Shown here: one piece after another, positions 1-6,722 of the stretch
How positions within the stretch are numbered: position 1 is the first letter of the stretch
Layout: the number at the start of each line of letters is the position of its first letter
Source of the DNA: JBAYJY01 sp041664945
Lineage (GTDB): Bacteria > UBP15 > UBA6099
Assembly (NCBI GenBank): GCA_041664945.1
Contig: JBAYJY010000104.1
Coordinates: forward strand, 1-15,571
Length of the DNA stretch: 15,571 nt
Reading direction: 5' to 3'
Program-made: the position numbers and the translations under genes
The notes under the pieces: generated by a model
Seen by the model: only the letters and a program-made list of their open reading frames with translations
What the model was told of the DNA's origin: nothing
Database searches by the model: none

Positions 1-629
1 GGTTTCCCCATTAGCGCCCTCACATTTTTGTCTATGTCGCTCCACGGAACCATGTCAATGTATGGAATAGGCTCGCCCTTCGCCGTCATTTTCAGAAAAC
101 CCTCGAAGCTGCGCATACGTATCCTGCTCTTAACCGAACTGATCGCCAGCGTGCGCACCGTCCCGTTTTTATCAACAATGAAAAACGTCGGGAATACCAT
201 CACTCCGAATTTCTTCGCGGCTTCCAACTTAACATCAAAAACAAGCGATGCGGCGATCTTTTTGCTCTTCAAAAAATCACGAGCGCTTTTTCTCTCTGCA
301 TTATCCTTCCCGCGTGTGATCGCAATCAGGTCGAAACCGCTTAACTCCTTGCTTTTCAGGATCTTCGCCGCTTCAGCGAACTGCGCGGCGATGTCGTCTC
401 GCCCTGCAACAAAGAACACCAGCACATAGGGCTTCGCCGGTCTGCCGAGATCAATTTGGCCGCCGCCGTCTACAGCAACTTTCAGGCTGCCCACCGCCTG
501 GCCGGGAATCAGGCCGACCGCCTGCTCCATCATGAATTGGCTCCGCGCTTCGACGGAAACCATTATTAATACAGCCGCAATGACTCCGATTACTAATTTT
601 GTCCGGGCGCCGCTGACTCTAATTTTCAA
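1..629 (-). CDS. Exported thioredoxin-fold protein lacking CxxC (partial)
   Basis: Partial gene: it runs off the left edge of the window, with 209 residues visible. The start is TTG at 629, chosen because a strong AGAGGTGGAG ribosome site precedes it. A hydrophobic segment (residues about 11-25) follows a basic N-terminus, so the protein is probably exported or anchored. The rest reads like a TlpA/peroxiredoxin-like thioredoxin fold: strand 'YVLVFFVAGRDD' (68-79), a helix, 'FDLIAITRG' (99-107), 'SLVFDV' (128-133), then 'VFPTFFIVDKNGTV' (145-158) with the cis-proline-type P147. The place where thioredoxins carry W-C-x-x-C is occupied by V-A-G-R-D, and no cysteine is visible in any of the 209 residues. 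A dithiol redox role is therefore unlikely; a chaperone, binding or structural role is inferred. A conserved-looking C-terminal extension begins after residue 170 and continues beyond the window. Confidence 0.75.
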   Translation of the reverse strand, partial: MKIRVSGARTKLVIGVIAAVLIMVSVEARSQFMMEQAVGLIPGQAVGSLKVAVDGGGQIDLGRPAKPYVLVFFVAGRDDIAAQFAEAAKILKSKELSGFDLIAITRGKDNAERKSARDFLKSKKIAASLVFDVKLEAAKKFGVMVFPTFFIVDKNGTVRTLAISSVKSRIRMRSFEGFLKMTAKGEPIPYIDMVPWSDIDKNVRALMGK

Positions 630-682
630 TTTCTCCACCTCTTATATAATTTCATTTAAAAAACATAATCCGCTTCAACTAA

Positions 683-710
683 ATTCTATGAGTTGAGACA
701 GCAAAATCAA
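683..710 (-). promoter_or_regulatory. Candidate sigma70 promoter for the thioredoxin-fold gene
   Basis: On the minus strand, TTGATT (705-710) and TAGAAT (683-688) are separated by 16 bp. Transcription would start near 676, about 47 bases before the TTG start codon. The match to consensus is moderate, and position and orientation fit. Inferred by eye. Confidence 0.4.
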
Positions 711-734
711 GTGTATGCGACATTTGGAACATCT

Positions 735-763
735 TTGACGGCGAGCTCGCTTAAGATTATCAT
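735..763 (+). promoter_or_regulatory. Sigma70-type promoter for the DUF362 gene
   Basis: TTGACG (735-740) and TATCAT (758-763) are separated by 17 bp, one mismatch from consensus in each box. The predicted transcription start near 770 leaves a leader of about 29 bases before the ATG at 799. It diverges from the candidate promoter at 683-710. Confidence 0.6.
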
Positions 764-798
764 ATTTAAGTCGAAATAATTATTCGCGGAGGCGCTGA

Positions 799-1908
799 AT
801 GGCAAGCACGGTATATTTTTCGAGCGCGAGAACATCTTACGGCAACAACATGCACGATAAAGTAATAAAACTTTTTCGGGCGGCAGGAGTGGCTGATGTC
901 GTCAGTCCCAAGGACCTTGTCGCAGTTAAACTGCATTGGGGCGAACGCGGCAACCTCGCTTACATTCCGCCGCCTTTAATCAGCTCGATACTTCGCGAGA
1001 TCGAAACAGCCGGCGGACTTCCGTTCGTAACAGACGCCAATACGCTGTATGCAGGCTCCCGTCGCAACGCCTATGACAATCTCATGACAGCATATGGCAA
1101 CGGGTTCTCGCCAGCCGTCATCGGCGCGCCCGTAATCGTCGCTGACGGCCTGTTCGGAGACGACTACGCGGTCGTTCCTATAAAGAACGGCAAGCATTTT
1201 AAATCATGCAAAATCGCTTCAGGCATACATCGCGCGAATTCGCTTATTTCTGTCGCTCACTTCAAAGGTCACGAAGGGACAGGCTTCGGCGGAACCCTGA
1301 AAAACGTCGGCATGGGTTGCGCCGCTCCGAGCGGCAAACAGAACCAACACTCGGACGTGAAACCGAAAGTCACTCTGAAAAAATGCACGGGATGCCGTTC
1401 CTGCGCGAAAAAATGCCCTGTGAACGCCATTACATTCAACGAAGAAAAGAAAGCGCAGATCGACCGCGAAATATGCATCGGATGCGCGGATTGCACCATC
1501 GCCTGCCGCTTTGAAGCGATCGCCGTTAACTGGAAGTCTGACCTCAAACTTATGCAGGAAAAAATGGCGGAATACGCTCTCGCCGCCATTCAGGAAAAAC
1601 ACGGGAAATGCGCCTTTTTCAACTTCATCATAAATGTCACGCCGGACTGCGACTGCTGCAATTTCAGCGATGTGCCGATTGTCGCCGACATCGGAATAGT
1701 CGTATCAAAGGACCCCGTGGCGGTCGATCAGGCATCTGTGGACCTCGTAAACAAAGCGCCGGGCATTTCTTCATCGAAACTCGGCGATAAAGCCGGTTCT
1801 GCCGATAAGTTCCGCGCCATCGCCAGCGTTGACTGGCGCCATCAACTCGATCACGCCCAAAACATCGGCCTCGGCTCCCGCGATTACAAACTGATCGAGA
1901 TTGAATAA
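799..1908 (+). CDS. DUF362 domain protein with two 4Fe-4S clusters
   Basis: 369 residues, ATG preceded by GGAGG at 788-792. The N-terminal part (about 1-185) has the DUF362 pattern, including 'VAVKLHWGERGN' near residue 42, 'PFVTDANTLYAGSR', 'ISVAHFKGHEGTGFGGTLKNVGMGCAAPSGK', and 'SKDPVAVDQASVDLVN' near the C-terminus. Inserted at 196-236 is a ferredoxin-like unit with two CxxCxxCxxxC sets: C196, C199, C202, C206-P and C226, C229, C232, C236. These would bind two 4Fe-4S clusters. There is no signal peptide, so it is expected to be cytoplasmic. DUF362 proteins are widespread in anaerobes and usually annotated only as Fe-S centre proteins; the reaction is not established, so an electron-transfer role is inference. 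It stands alone, with its own promoter at 735-763. Confidence 0.9.
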   Translation: MASTVYFSSARTSYGNNMHDKVIKLFRAAGVADVVSPKDLVAVKLHWGERGNLAYIPPPLISSILREIETAGGLPFVTDANTLYAGSRRNAYDNLMTAYGNGFSPAVIGAPVIVADGLFGDDYAVVPIKNGKHFKSCKIASGIHRANSLISVAHFKGHEGTGFGGTLKNVGMGCAAPSGKQNQHSDVKPKVTLKKCTGCRSCAKKCPVNAITFNEEKKAQIDREICIGCADCTIACRFEAIAVNWKSDLKLMQEKMAEYALAAIQEKHGKCAFFNFIINVTPDCDCCNFSDVPIVADIGIVVSKDPVAVDQASVDLVNKAPGISSSKLGDKAGSADKFRAIASVDWRHQLDHAQNIGLGSRDYKLIEIE

Positions 1909-2023
1909 TCCGTTATCGGATCTTTCTGTATCCGGTTCAAACAATAATATTTTCTTAAATCTTTTTAACCTTTCCTTTTCCGGACGCGTCTGAATGAAAG
2001 AAATAAAAAACGAGAGGTGGAAA

Positions 2024-2629
2024 ATGGAAATGAAACGATTTAAGGGCAAAGCGATTTTAATAGCCGGAGCGCTGGCTTTGTCAGTCGCTGTGAGCGGAAC
2101 GGCGCTGGCGCAGGGAAATGGTCCTGGCGCCGCAGAAGGGCGAGGAAAAGCTCTCAAGGAATGGTGTCAGAAGAATCCCTCCGAATGCCAGAAAAAGAAA
2201 GATGAACTAAAGGCAAAAAGAAATGAAATGAAAAAGCTCTGCGAGTCGAATCCTGCGGAATGCCAGAAGAAAAAAGATGAGATGAAAGCGCAGGCAAAAG
2301 CAACTCTCAAGAAAATGTGCGACGACAACCCTGCCGAGTGCCAGAAGAAGAAAGAAGAACGCAAGGAAGAACTTAAGAAGAAATGCGAAGCGAACCCGGA
2401 ATGCAAAGCGAAAGCTGAGGCGAACAAGGCAAAAAGCGAGGGGTTAAAGCAGTGGTGCAAAGCGAACGTAGCCGAATGCAAAGCCAAAAGAGATGAATTA
2501 AAAAAGAAGCGCGCTGATGTTAAAGCTCTCTGCGCGAGCAATCCGACGGAATGCAAGCAGAAACAGAAGGAGCTTCGGGACGAAGCAAAGAAGTTCCGCG
2601 ATGAGCATTCCACCGCAGCCGCAAAATAA
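2024..2629 (+). CDS. Exported Lys/Cys-rich protein with six C-x6-C repeats
   Basis: About 201 residues. An ATG at 2024 or 2030 is preferred over 1994 because GAGGTGG (2014-2020) lies just upstream and because the signal peptide then starts with M-K-R-F-K-G-K. The hydrophobic core (about 10-25) ends in T-A-L-A|Q, a signal peptidase I site. The mature part is very charged and predicted helical. It contains six repeats with periods of 22-26 residues, each with a 'C..NP.EC' element: WCQKNPSEC, LCESNPAEC, MCDDNPAEC, KCEANPEC (one residue shorter), WCKANVAEC and LCASNPTEC. That gives 12 cysteines in six pairs, each joined by a Lys/Glu-rich helix ('QKKKDELKAK'). There is no CxxCH, so it is not a c-type cytochrome. 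I do not recognise the family. Disulphide-pinned helices or metal binding are the obvious ideas, both inferred. A strong terminator follows. Confidence 0.85.
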   Translation: MEMKRFKGKAILIAGALALSVAVSGTALAQGNGPGAAEGRGKALKEWCQKNPSECQKKKDELKAKRNEMKKLCESNPAECQKKKDEMKAQAKATLKKMCDDNPAECQKKKEERKEELKKKCEANPECKAKAEANKAKSEGLKQWCKANVAECKAKRDELKKKRADVKALCASNPTECKQKQKELRDEAKKFRDEHSTAAAK

Positions 2630-2657
2630 GAAAAGACAAAATCATGATTTTTCCATA

Positions 2658-2684
2658 GGAGCGCTGGTTCAGCGCTCCTTTTTT
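2658..2684 (+). terminator. Intrinsic terminator after the Cys-repeat gene
   Basis: A perfect 8-bp stem, GGAGCGCT (2658-2665) with AGCGCTCC (2671-2678), encloses a 5-base loop and is followed by six T (2679-2684). It lies 28 bases past the stop codon at 2629, the textbook Rho-independent arrangement. It separates the Cys-repeat gene from the protease gene. Confidence 0.92.
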
Positions 2685-2810
2685 ATTAGTTTTTTCGACA
2701 TTATTGAGAGTTCATCGCCAGATATTGGAGATAAAAGCTTCATTTTCTGAAATTTAAATATAAAATGTTTGAAGGTTTATGTAGTCTGACAAAGCGGAGC
2801 GTTAGAATAA

Positions 2811-3524
2811 ATGATATATCTGATCAGCGCAATATGCTTGGGGCTCTTGATACTTATACACGAATTCGGCCACTTCATCGCCGCCCGCGCATCGGGAATT
2901 CCGGTTGCCGTGTTTTCCGTTGGATTCGGGCCCGCAGTTATCAAGTGGAAGCGTGGCGATACGGAGTTTCGCCTGTCGGCAGTCCCGTTCGGCGGTTATG
3001 TCCTGCCGGCGATTGAAGACGAAGCGGCATATTTTGCGCTGCCCGTTTCTAAACGCATATATATGGCGATAGGCGGCCCGGCGGCAAATGTGATACTCCC
3101 TATCTCTTTATTCTTCTTTAAGAGCCTATTTTCCGGACACATTTCGATCCAAGGCCTGATTGTAACGCCGGTTGCGGAAACGGTGAAATCACTTTTGTCC
3201 ATTGTTATATCCATGGGCGCAGTTTTCGCTCAACCCGATCAGATGTCAGGTATGGTTGGCATCGTCGCTTTCGGAGGAAAATTCCTTAGCTCCGGATTCG
3301 CGGCTTTCGCCGGCTTCATGATGTTTCTCAGCCTCAACCTCGCTATTTTCAATTTATTTCCATTTCCATTTCTGGACGGCGGCAAAATAATCCTCTGCCT
3401 TCTCGAAAAAGTGCATCCTAAAATGCAACGGCTTCACGCGCCTTTGACTATCGCCGGCATGGTTTGTCTTGCGATTCTGATTGTGTATACGACTTACCAG
3501 GACATCGGGCGCCTCGTTGCATAA
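2811..3524 (+). CDS. Site-2 protease-like (M50) membrane metalloprotease, PDZ-less
   Basis: 237 residues. The first transmembrane helix carries the zinc motif H17-E18-F19-G20-H21 within 'LILIHEFGHFIAARASGI'. It is followed by 'VGFGPAVIKWKRGDTEFRLSAVPFGGYV', typical of the RseP/MmpA group. 'GGPAAN' is at 88-93, and the third zinc ligand lies in 'NLFPFPFLDGG' (N181, D189). 'MSGMVGIV' (145-152) corresponds to the GPVGI segment of RseP. The active-site elements are therefore complete, but only about 25 residues lie where RseP has periplasmic PDZ domains, and the total is about half of RseP's roughly 450. It is an intramembrane protease acting on single-pass substrates such as anti-sigma factors; the substrate here is unknown. 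The start is supported only by a weak GGAG (2796-2799). Family assignment is firm, full-length rseP orthology is not. Confidence 0.88.
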   Translation: MIYLISAICLGLLILIHEFGHFIAARASGIPVAVFSVGFGPAVIKWKRGDTEFRLSAVPFGGYVLPAIEDEAAYFALPVSKRIYMAIGGPAANVILPISLFFFKSLFSGHISIQGLIVTPVAETVKSLLSIVISMGAVFAQPDQMSGMVGIVAFGGKFLSSGFAAFAGFMMFLSLNLAIFNLFPFPFLDGGKIILCLLEKVHPKMQRLHAPLTIAGMVCLAILIVYTTYQDIGRLVA

Positions 3525-3596
3525 TAGCGTTATTCAGCCATAGCAAAATTCAATATCAAAATTATCAGAAATACTAAATGAGTTGTTTGGAAATGT

Positions 3597-4010
3597 TTAT
3601 ACTTTTCCGCGTTCAACAGCGAGTTTGTTCAAAGCGCCGACAATGTCGTCGGTAGACATTCCCGGCCCGAACAGCGCGGCGACGCCTGCCTTCATAAGCT
3701 CGTCGCGGTCGTCCTCGGGGATAATTCCGCCGCCGACGACGATGATGTCTTCCGAATCGTTTTCCTTCAGCAACTTCAGCACGCGAGTAAAATGCGTCAT
3801 GTGCGCGCCTGCGAGAGAGCTTATGCCGACGAAATCGGCGTCTTCCTGAACCGCTGAGTTAACTATGTCCTCTGGCGTCTGCTGAAGCCCCAGATATATG
3901 ACTTCCATTCCGGCGTCACGGAGAGCTCGCGCCACCACCTTCGCGCCTCTGTCATGCCCGTCGAGACCTGGTTTTGCCATAACAATTCTGATCTTCTTTT
4001 TTCTGTCCAT
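3597..4010 (-). CDS. B12-binding subunit of methylmalonyl-CoA mutase type
   Basis: 137 residues from ATG 4010, which has GGAG nine bases upstream; longer in-frame starts would run into the gene before it. The sequence is the C-terminal cobalamin-binding domain of methylmalonyl-CoA mutase as a separate polypeptide: 'KPGLDGHDRGAKVVARAL' with the base-off ligand motif D17-x-H19-x-x-G22, then 'GMEVIYLGLQQTPEDIV', 'DFVGISSLAGAHMTHF', 'DIIVVGGGIIPEDD' and 'GVAALFGPGMS'. H19 is the predicted lower axial cobalt ligand. Known small subunits (mcmA2 type, about 130-145 aa) pair with a large catalytic subunit that isomerises methylmalonyl-CoA and succinyl-CoA. No large subunit, MeaB chaperone or epimerase gene is in this window, so the partner must lie elsewhere. 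It sits 49 bases downstream of the exported barrel gene and may share its transcript. Confidence 0.9.
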   Translation of the reverse strand: MDRKKKIRIVMAKPGLDGHDRGAKVVARALRDAGMEVIYLGLQQTPEDIVNSAVQEDADFVGISSLAGAHMTHFTRVLKLLKENDSEDIIVVGGGIIPEDDRDELMKAGVAALFGPGMSTDDIVGALNKLAVERGKV

Positions 4011-4059
4011 GTTCAACAACTCCGCAGAATCGAATGCGCAATCATAAACTCTTCGCGTT

Positions 4060-5559
4060 CTAATACAAATATGAAAAACCGATGGTTTTAATCTGCATGT
4101 CGGTAACATCGTTCAGGCCGAGAGTAAGCGCGCCCTGTCCCTGATATATGTATCTCATCGCCACATTATACGTATATTGGCTCTGGAACAGCGTAACTTC
4201 GCTAAGCAGCAACACACGCGGAGTGACGACAAATTCTATCGCCGCCTGCGTCCCGAGCCTTTTCCCTCTGATACCGTTTCGGTTTATCTGGAACAAACTG
4301 CCGTGAACGTCGAACTTCGGATAGGGGAAATCGGCGACCGCGTAGAACTTAGAGCCGTTAACGTCGCCGTACTTCGTGCGCTCCGCGCCTACAGCGTATG
4401 TCCACTTCTTGCTTGTGTCCTTCTTTAAGATCACGCGTTTCCCCGGTTTGTACTTGAGTCCGTAAACGCGTCCTTTTGCAGAGCCATTAGCGGTGGCTGT
4501 ATATCCATCCAGCGTTAAGCTCAAATTCGCGCTATCCTTAACATCGCTCGCGAACACCTCGATGTTATTGCCGACTCCGTAAACGAGACTTAATGCCTTA
4601 CTGCTCATATTAAGCGATCCTGCCTCGCTGGATGTATATTCGTCGTTTCTCTGTTCGGTATATGATAAAGAATAGTCGCTCTTGTAATAAGAAATCGCCG
4701 CGCGCCCTTTATCGAGTATTCTGGAGGTAGGTACGGTCCACAGGCCTGTGCCGTCCTCCGTCGTCGCAAAATTAATCTCTCGCGGGTCTTTCGATATCGC
4801 CTTCTTGCCGCCTGCTTTTGCGTCATCCTTCTTCTTGGCGTCCGCCTTTGTGTCAGCAGCGGCCCCATCCGCTTCAGAAGAATCGTCAGTCGATGCCGCT
4901 CCACCCCTTCGGGAGGTTCTTTTGGGCGCATCCGCCGTATCAGCCGGGGCTGCCGCCGCTTCAGAATCTGCCGCAGGCGCAGCTGTTGAACCTCCACCTC
5001 TGCGGGAAGTTCTTTTAGGCGCTGCCGCTGCTTCAGCCGGCGCCTCCGCAGGAGCGGCATCAGCAGGCTTCTCGGCGCTCGCGCTTTCGTCAACCTTTGA
5101 ACTGCGTCTTTTAGATGTCGCTTTCGATTCAGCCGCAGGGCTCGTTTCAGGCGCTGCCGCTGCAGGAGCCGCCGCGGGGGCGGCTGCCGCCTTCGGCGCA
5201 GCGCTTTCTTTCTTCGCAGCCGGTTCAGCTTTCGCTGCCGCTGCCCCCGCCGGGACGATATTATCCATATCCTGCAAATCTTTAGTCTTGCTCACGATTT
5301 TCGCCACTGAAAATCGTTCCTTGACTTCCGTTATCTCAATTACACCAATTGTCTCTCCGTCTCTTACGACCGAATATTTGTTCCCGACTTTCAGCCCCTG
5401 ATTCGCGCCCGCATATATCAAAAGCTGCTCGTCGCTTACCACAAGGTTTATTTTCAAAGCCGAAGCATCCTGCGCCAACACTGGAGTCGGAGACGCAATA
5501 AAGCCAAACGCTAACGCCGCTAAAGCCATCAACAATACGGCTGCATGATACCAGCGCAT
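4060..5559 (-). CDS. Exported Ala-rich protein with FlgT-C-like N-domain and probable beta-barrel
   Basis: 499 residues, ATG preceded by GAGAGG. The signal peptide (1-29) ends V-L-A|Q. Residues about 35-102 ('VSDEQLLIYAGANQGLKVGNKYSVVRDGETIGVIEITEV') resemble the small beta domain at the C-terminus of FlgT and similar exported proteins. Residues about 105-258 are a low-complexity Ala/Pro/Lys/Glu linker with repeated basic motifs: SKRRSSK (149-155) and two copies of PKRTSRRGG (181-189, 212-220) spaced 31 residues apart. From about 260 to the end, alternating polar/aromatic strands ('AAISYYKSDYSLSYTEQ', 'KALSLVYGVGNNIEVFAS', 'GRVYGLKYKPGKRVI') and a terminal 'QIKTIGFSYLY' suggest an outer-membrane beta-barrel. 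Function unknown; the barrel and the FlgT resemblance are inferred from pattern only. It is transcribed from the TTGACA/TATAAT promoter at 5591-5618. Confidence 0.75.
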   Translation of the reverse strand: MRWYHAAVLLMALAALAFGFIASPTPVLAQDASALKINLVVSDEQLLIYAGANQGLKVGNKYSVVRDGETIGVIEITEVKERFSVAKIVSKTKDLQDMDNIVPAGAAAAKAEPAAKKESAAPKAAAAPAAAPAAAAPETSPAAESKATSKRRSSKVDESASAEKPADAAPAEAPAEAAAAPKRTSRRGGGSTAAPAADSEAAAAPADTADAPKRTSRRGGAASTDDSSEADGAAADTKADAKKKDDAKAGGKKAISKDPREINFATTEDGTGLWTVPTSRILDKGRAAISYYKSDYSLSYTEQRNDEYTSSEAGSLNMSSKALSLVYGVGNNIEVFASDVKDSANLSLTLDGYTATANGSAKGRVYGLKYKPGKRVILKKDTSKKWTYAVGAERTKYGDVNGSKFYAVADFPYPKFDVHGSLFQINRNGIRGKRLGTQAAIEFVVTPRVLLLSEVTLFQSQYTYNVAMRYIYQGQGALTLGLNDVTDMQIKTIGFSYLY

Positions 5560-5590
5560 CTTCTAAACCTCTCAAGCAAAGTTTCGATCA

Positions 5591-5618
5591 ATTATATTTG
5601 CCCTGAGTGTTTTGTCAA
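5591..5618 (-). promoter_or_regulatory. Near-consensus sigma70 promoter for the exported barrel gene
   Basis: On the minus strand, a perfect TTGACA (5613-5618) and a perfect TATAAT (5591-5596) are separated by 16 bp. Transcription would start near 5584, about 25 bases before the ATG at 5559. Its -35 box overlaps the -35 box of the divergent promoter at 5612-5641. Confidence 0.75.
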
Positions 5619-5641
5619 AAATTTATTATTAGGTCTATAAT
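5612..5641 (+). promoter_or_regulatory. Sigma70 promoter for the diguanylate cyclase gene
   Basis: TTGTCA (5612-5617) and a perfect TATAAT (5636-5641) are separated by 18 bp. The predicted start near 5648 gives a leader of about 85 bases before ATG 5735. The -35 box lies on the quasi-palindrome TTTTGTCAAAA, which also serves the opposite promoter, so the two probably compete for polymerase. Confidence 0.65.
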
Positions 5642-5734
5642 ATTGAAATGTTGGCCGAAGTGGAAAACCGGACGAAATGATCGGCGTTAGACCAATTGAC
5701 CGGCATACTCAAACAACTTTTGGAGATGCGTAAC

Positions 5735-6700
5735 ATGGCTTCAACAAAAACCAAAAAAGTTAAACCCACTGGAAAAACCGGTGACAAAGCTGTTTCAATG
5801 TGGAGTTCGGCGGCTTTCGATAGTTTATCGGATGCAGTTGTCGTGTTTAACACAGAGCGACAGATAGTTGAAGCTAATAAATCGGCGGCAAAACTTTTCG
5901 GAATCCCAAAAGAGATGATGATAGGAAAACAATGCGGCGTTCTGTACGATTGTGAAAAAGGCGGCCACCACTGTTTTCTTTCGAGTTTGTTCAACAGCGA
6001 TGATAATCACAGAAGCGACGAACATACGATGGTTGATGAAAATGGCCGGGCACGCCAGGTTTTTATTACAGTCTCGCGATTGACCGATAAAAAAGGCAAA
6101 ATCATTGGAGGCGCAGAAATTATCAGGCCGTTCGATGATATCAAAAACGTAAACAAAGAACTGCTCGAACAGTCGGTGACAGACCAGCTCACCGGTTTAG
6201 GCAACCGCCGCAAGCTATATACAGCGATCGAAGTCGAGGCGTCGCGAGCGGCGCGCCACAAGCGCCCTTACTCGCTGCTGATCGCGGATATCGACCTTTT
6301 TAAGCATTATAACGACAGCTACGGCCACCTCGCCGGCGACGCTGCTCTCAAATTCGTCGCTGACATTCTTTATGATAACAAGCGAAAAGAAGATACCGTA
6401 ACACGCTATGGCGGCGAGGAATTCGTCGCGCTTCTTCCGGAAACTGACGTCAAGGGCGCGATCATCCATGCAAACCGCATACGTGAAATCGTCAAAAAGA
6501 AGTCAGCGGCTAATAAAAAACTCAAAAGCGGGTTGAAAATCAGCATAGGTATCGCCACCTGCGACCACGGCGTCTGCTCTCAAAGGTCGCTTCTGTCCGA
6601 GGCCGATAAAGCCCTTTATTACGCTAAAAGCCTTGGCCGCGACCAAGTCGCGCATTTCGATAGCATTCATTTCCGAACGCCGGGCAGAACAAAAATATAA
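5735..6700 (+). CDS. PAS-GGDEF diguanylate cyclase
   Basis: 321 residues from ATG 5735, chosen because TGGAG (5721-5725) lies nine bases upstream; an in-frame TTG at 5696 has no such site. There is no transmembrane segment, so it is cytoplasmic. The PAS domain spans about 24-130 and contains 'CGVLYDCEKGGHHC' with C67, C73 and C80 plus H78-H79, a possible redox or metal site. The GGDEF domain runs from about 146 to 305: 'TDQLTGLGNRR', metal-binding 'DIDLFKHYNDSYGH' (D185, D187), and the active-site loop G226-G-E-E-F230. An inhibitory site RxxD (R217, D220) lies exactly five residues before it. It should make cyclic di-GMP from two GTP, be product-inhibited, and be tuned by a PAS signal. No EAL or HD-GYP domain is present. 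Its target is unknown; it may be cotranscribed with the NamZ-like gene 22 bases downstream. Confidence 0.93.
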   Translation: MASTKTKKVKPTGKTGDKAVSMWSSAAFDSLSDAVVVFNTERQIVEANKSAAKLFGIPKEMMIGKQCGVLYDCEKGGHHCFLSSLFNSDDNHRSDEHTMVDENGRARQVFITVSRLTDKKGKIIGGAEIIRPFDDIKNVNKELLEQSVTDQLTGLGNRRKLYTAIEVEASRAARHKRPYSLLIADIDLFKHYNDSYGHLAGDAALKFVADILYDNKRKEDTVTRYGGEEFVALLPETDVKGAIIHANRIREIVKKKSAANKKLKSGLKISIGIATCDHGVCSQRSLLSEADKALYYAKSLGRDQVAHFDSIHFRTPGRTKI

Positions 6701-6722
6701 TTTTACGCGCAGGAGACAATTA

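Noticed and set aside
1908..1921. Weak hairpin ATCCG-TTAT-CGGAT after the DUF362 stop
   Set aside because: The stem is only five pairs and the following bases (CTTTCTG) are not a proper T-run, so a terminator call is not justified.
2167..2613. Minus-strand Phe/Ser/Cys-rich open frame opposite the Cys-repeat protein
   Set aside because: It mirrors the repeats (AAG becomes TTC/CTT codons). The plus frame has the ribosome site, signal peptide and terminator.
2024..2629. Cys-repeat protein as a multihaem cytochrome
   Set aside because: Cysteine spacing is C-x6-C with no CxxCH haem-binding motif.
4748..5401. Long plus-strand open frame opposite the exported Ala-rich protein
   Set aside because: It is the antisense image of the low-complexity Ala/Lys linker. 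It has no ribosome site and gives an Ala/Ser-rich sequence without domain features.
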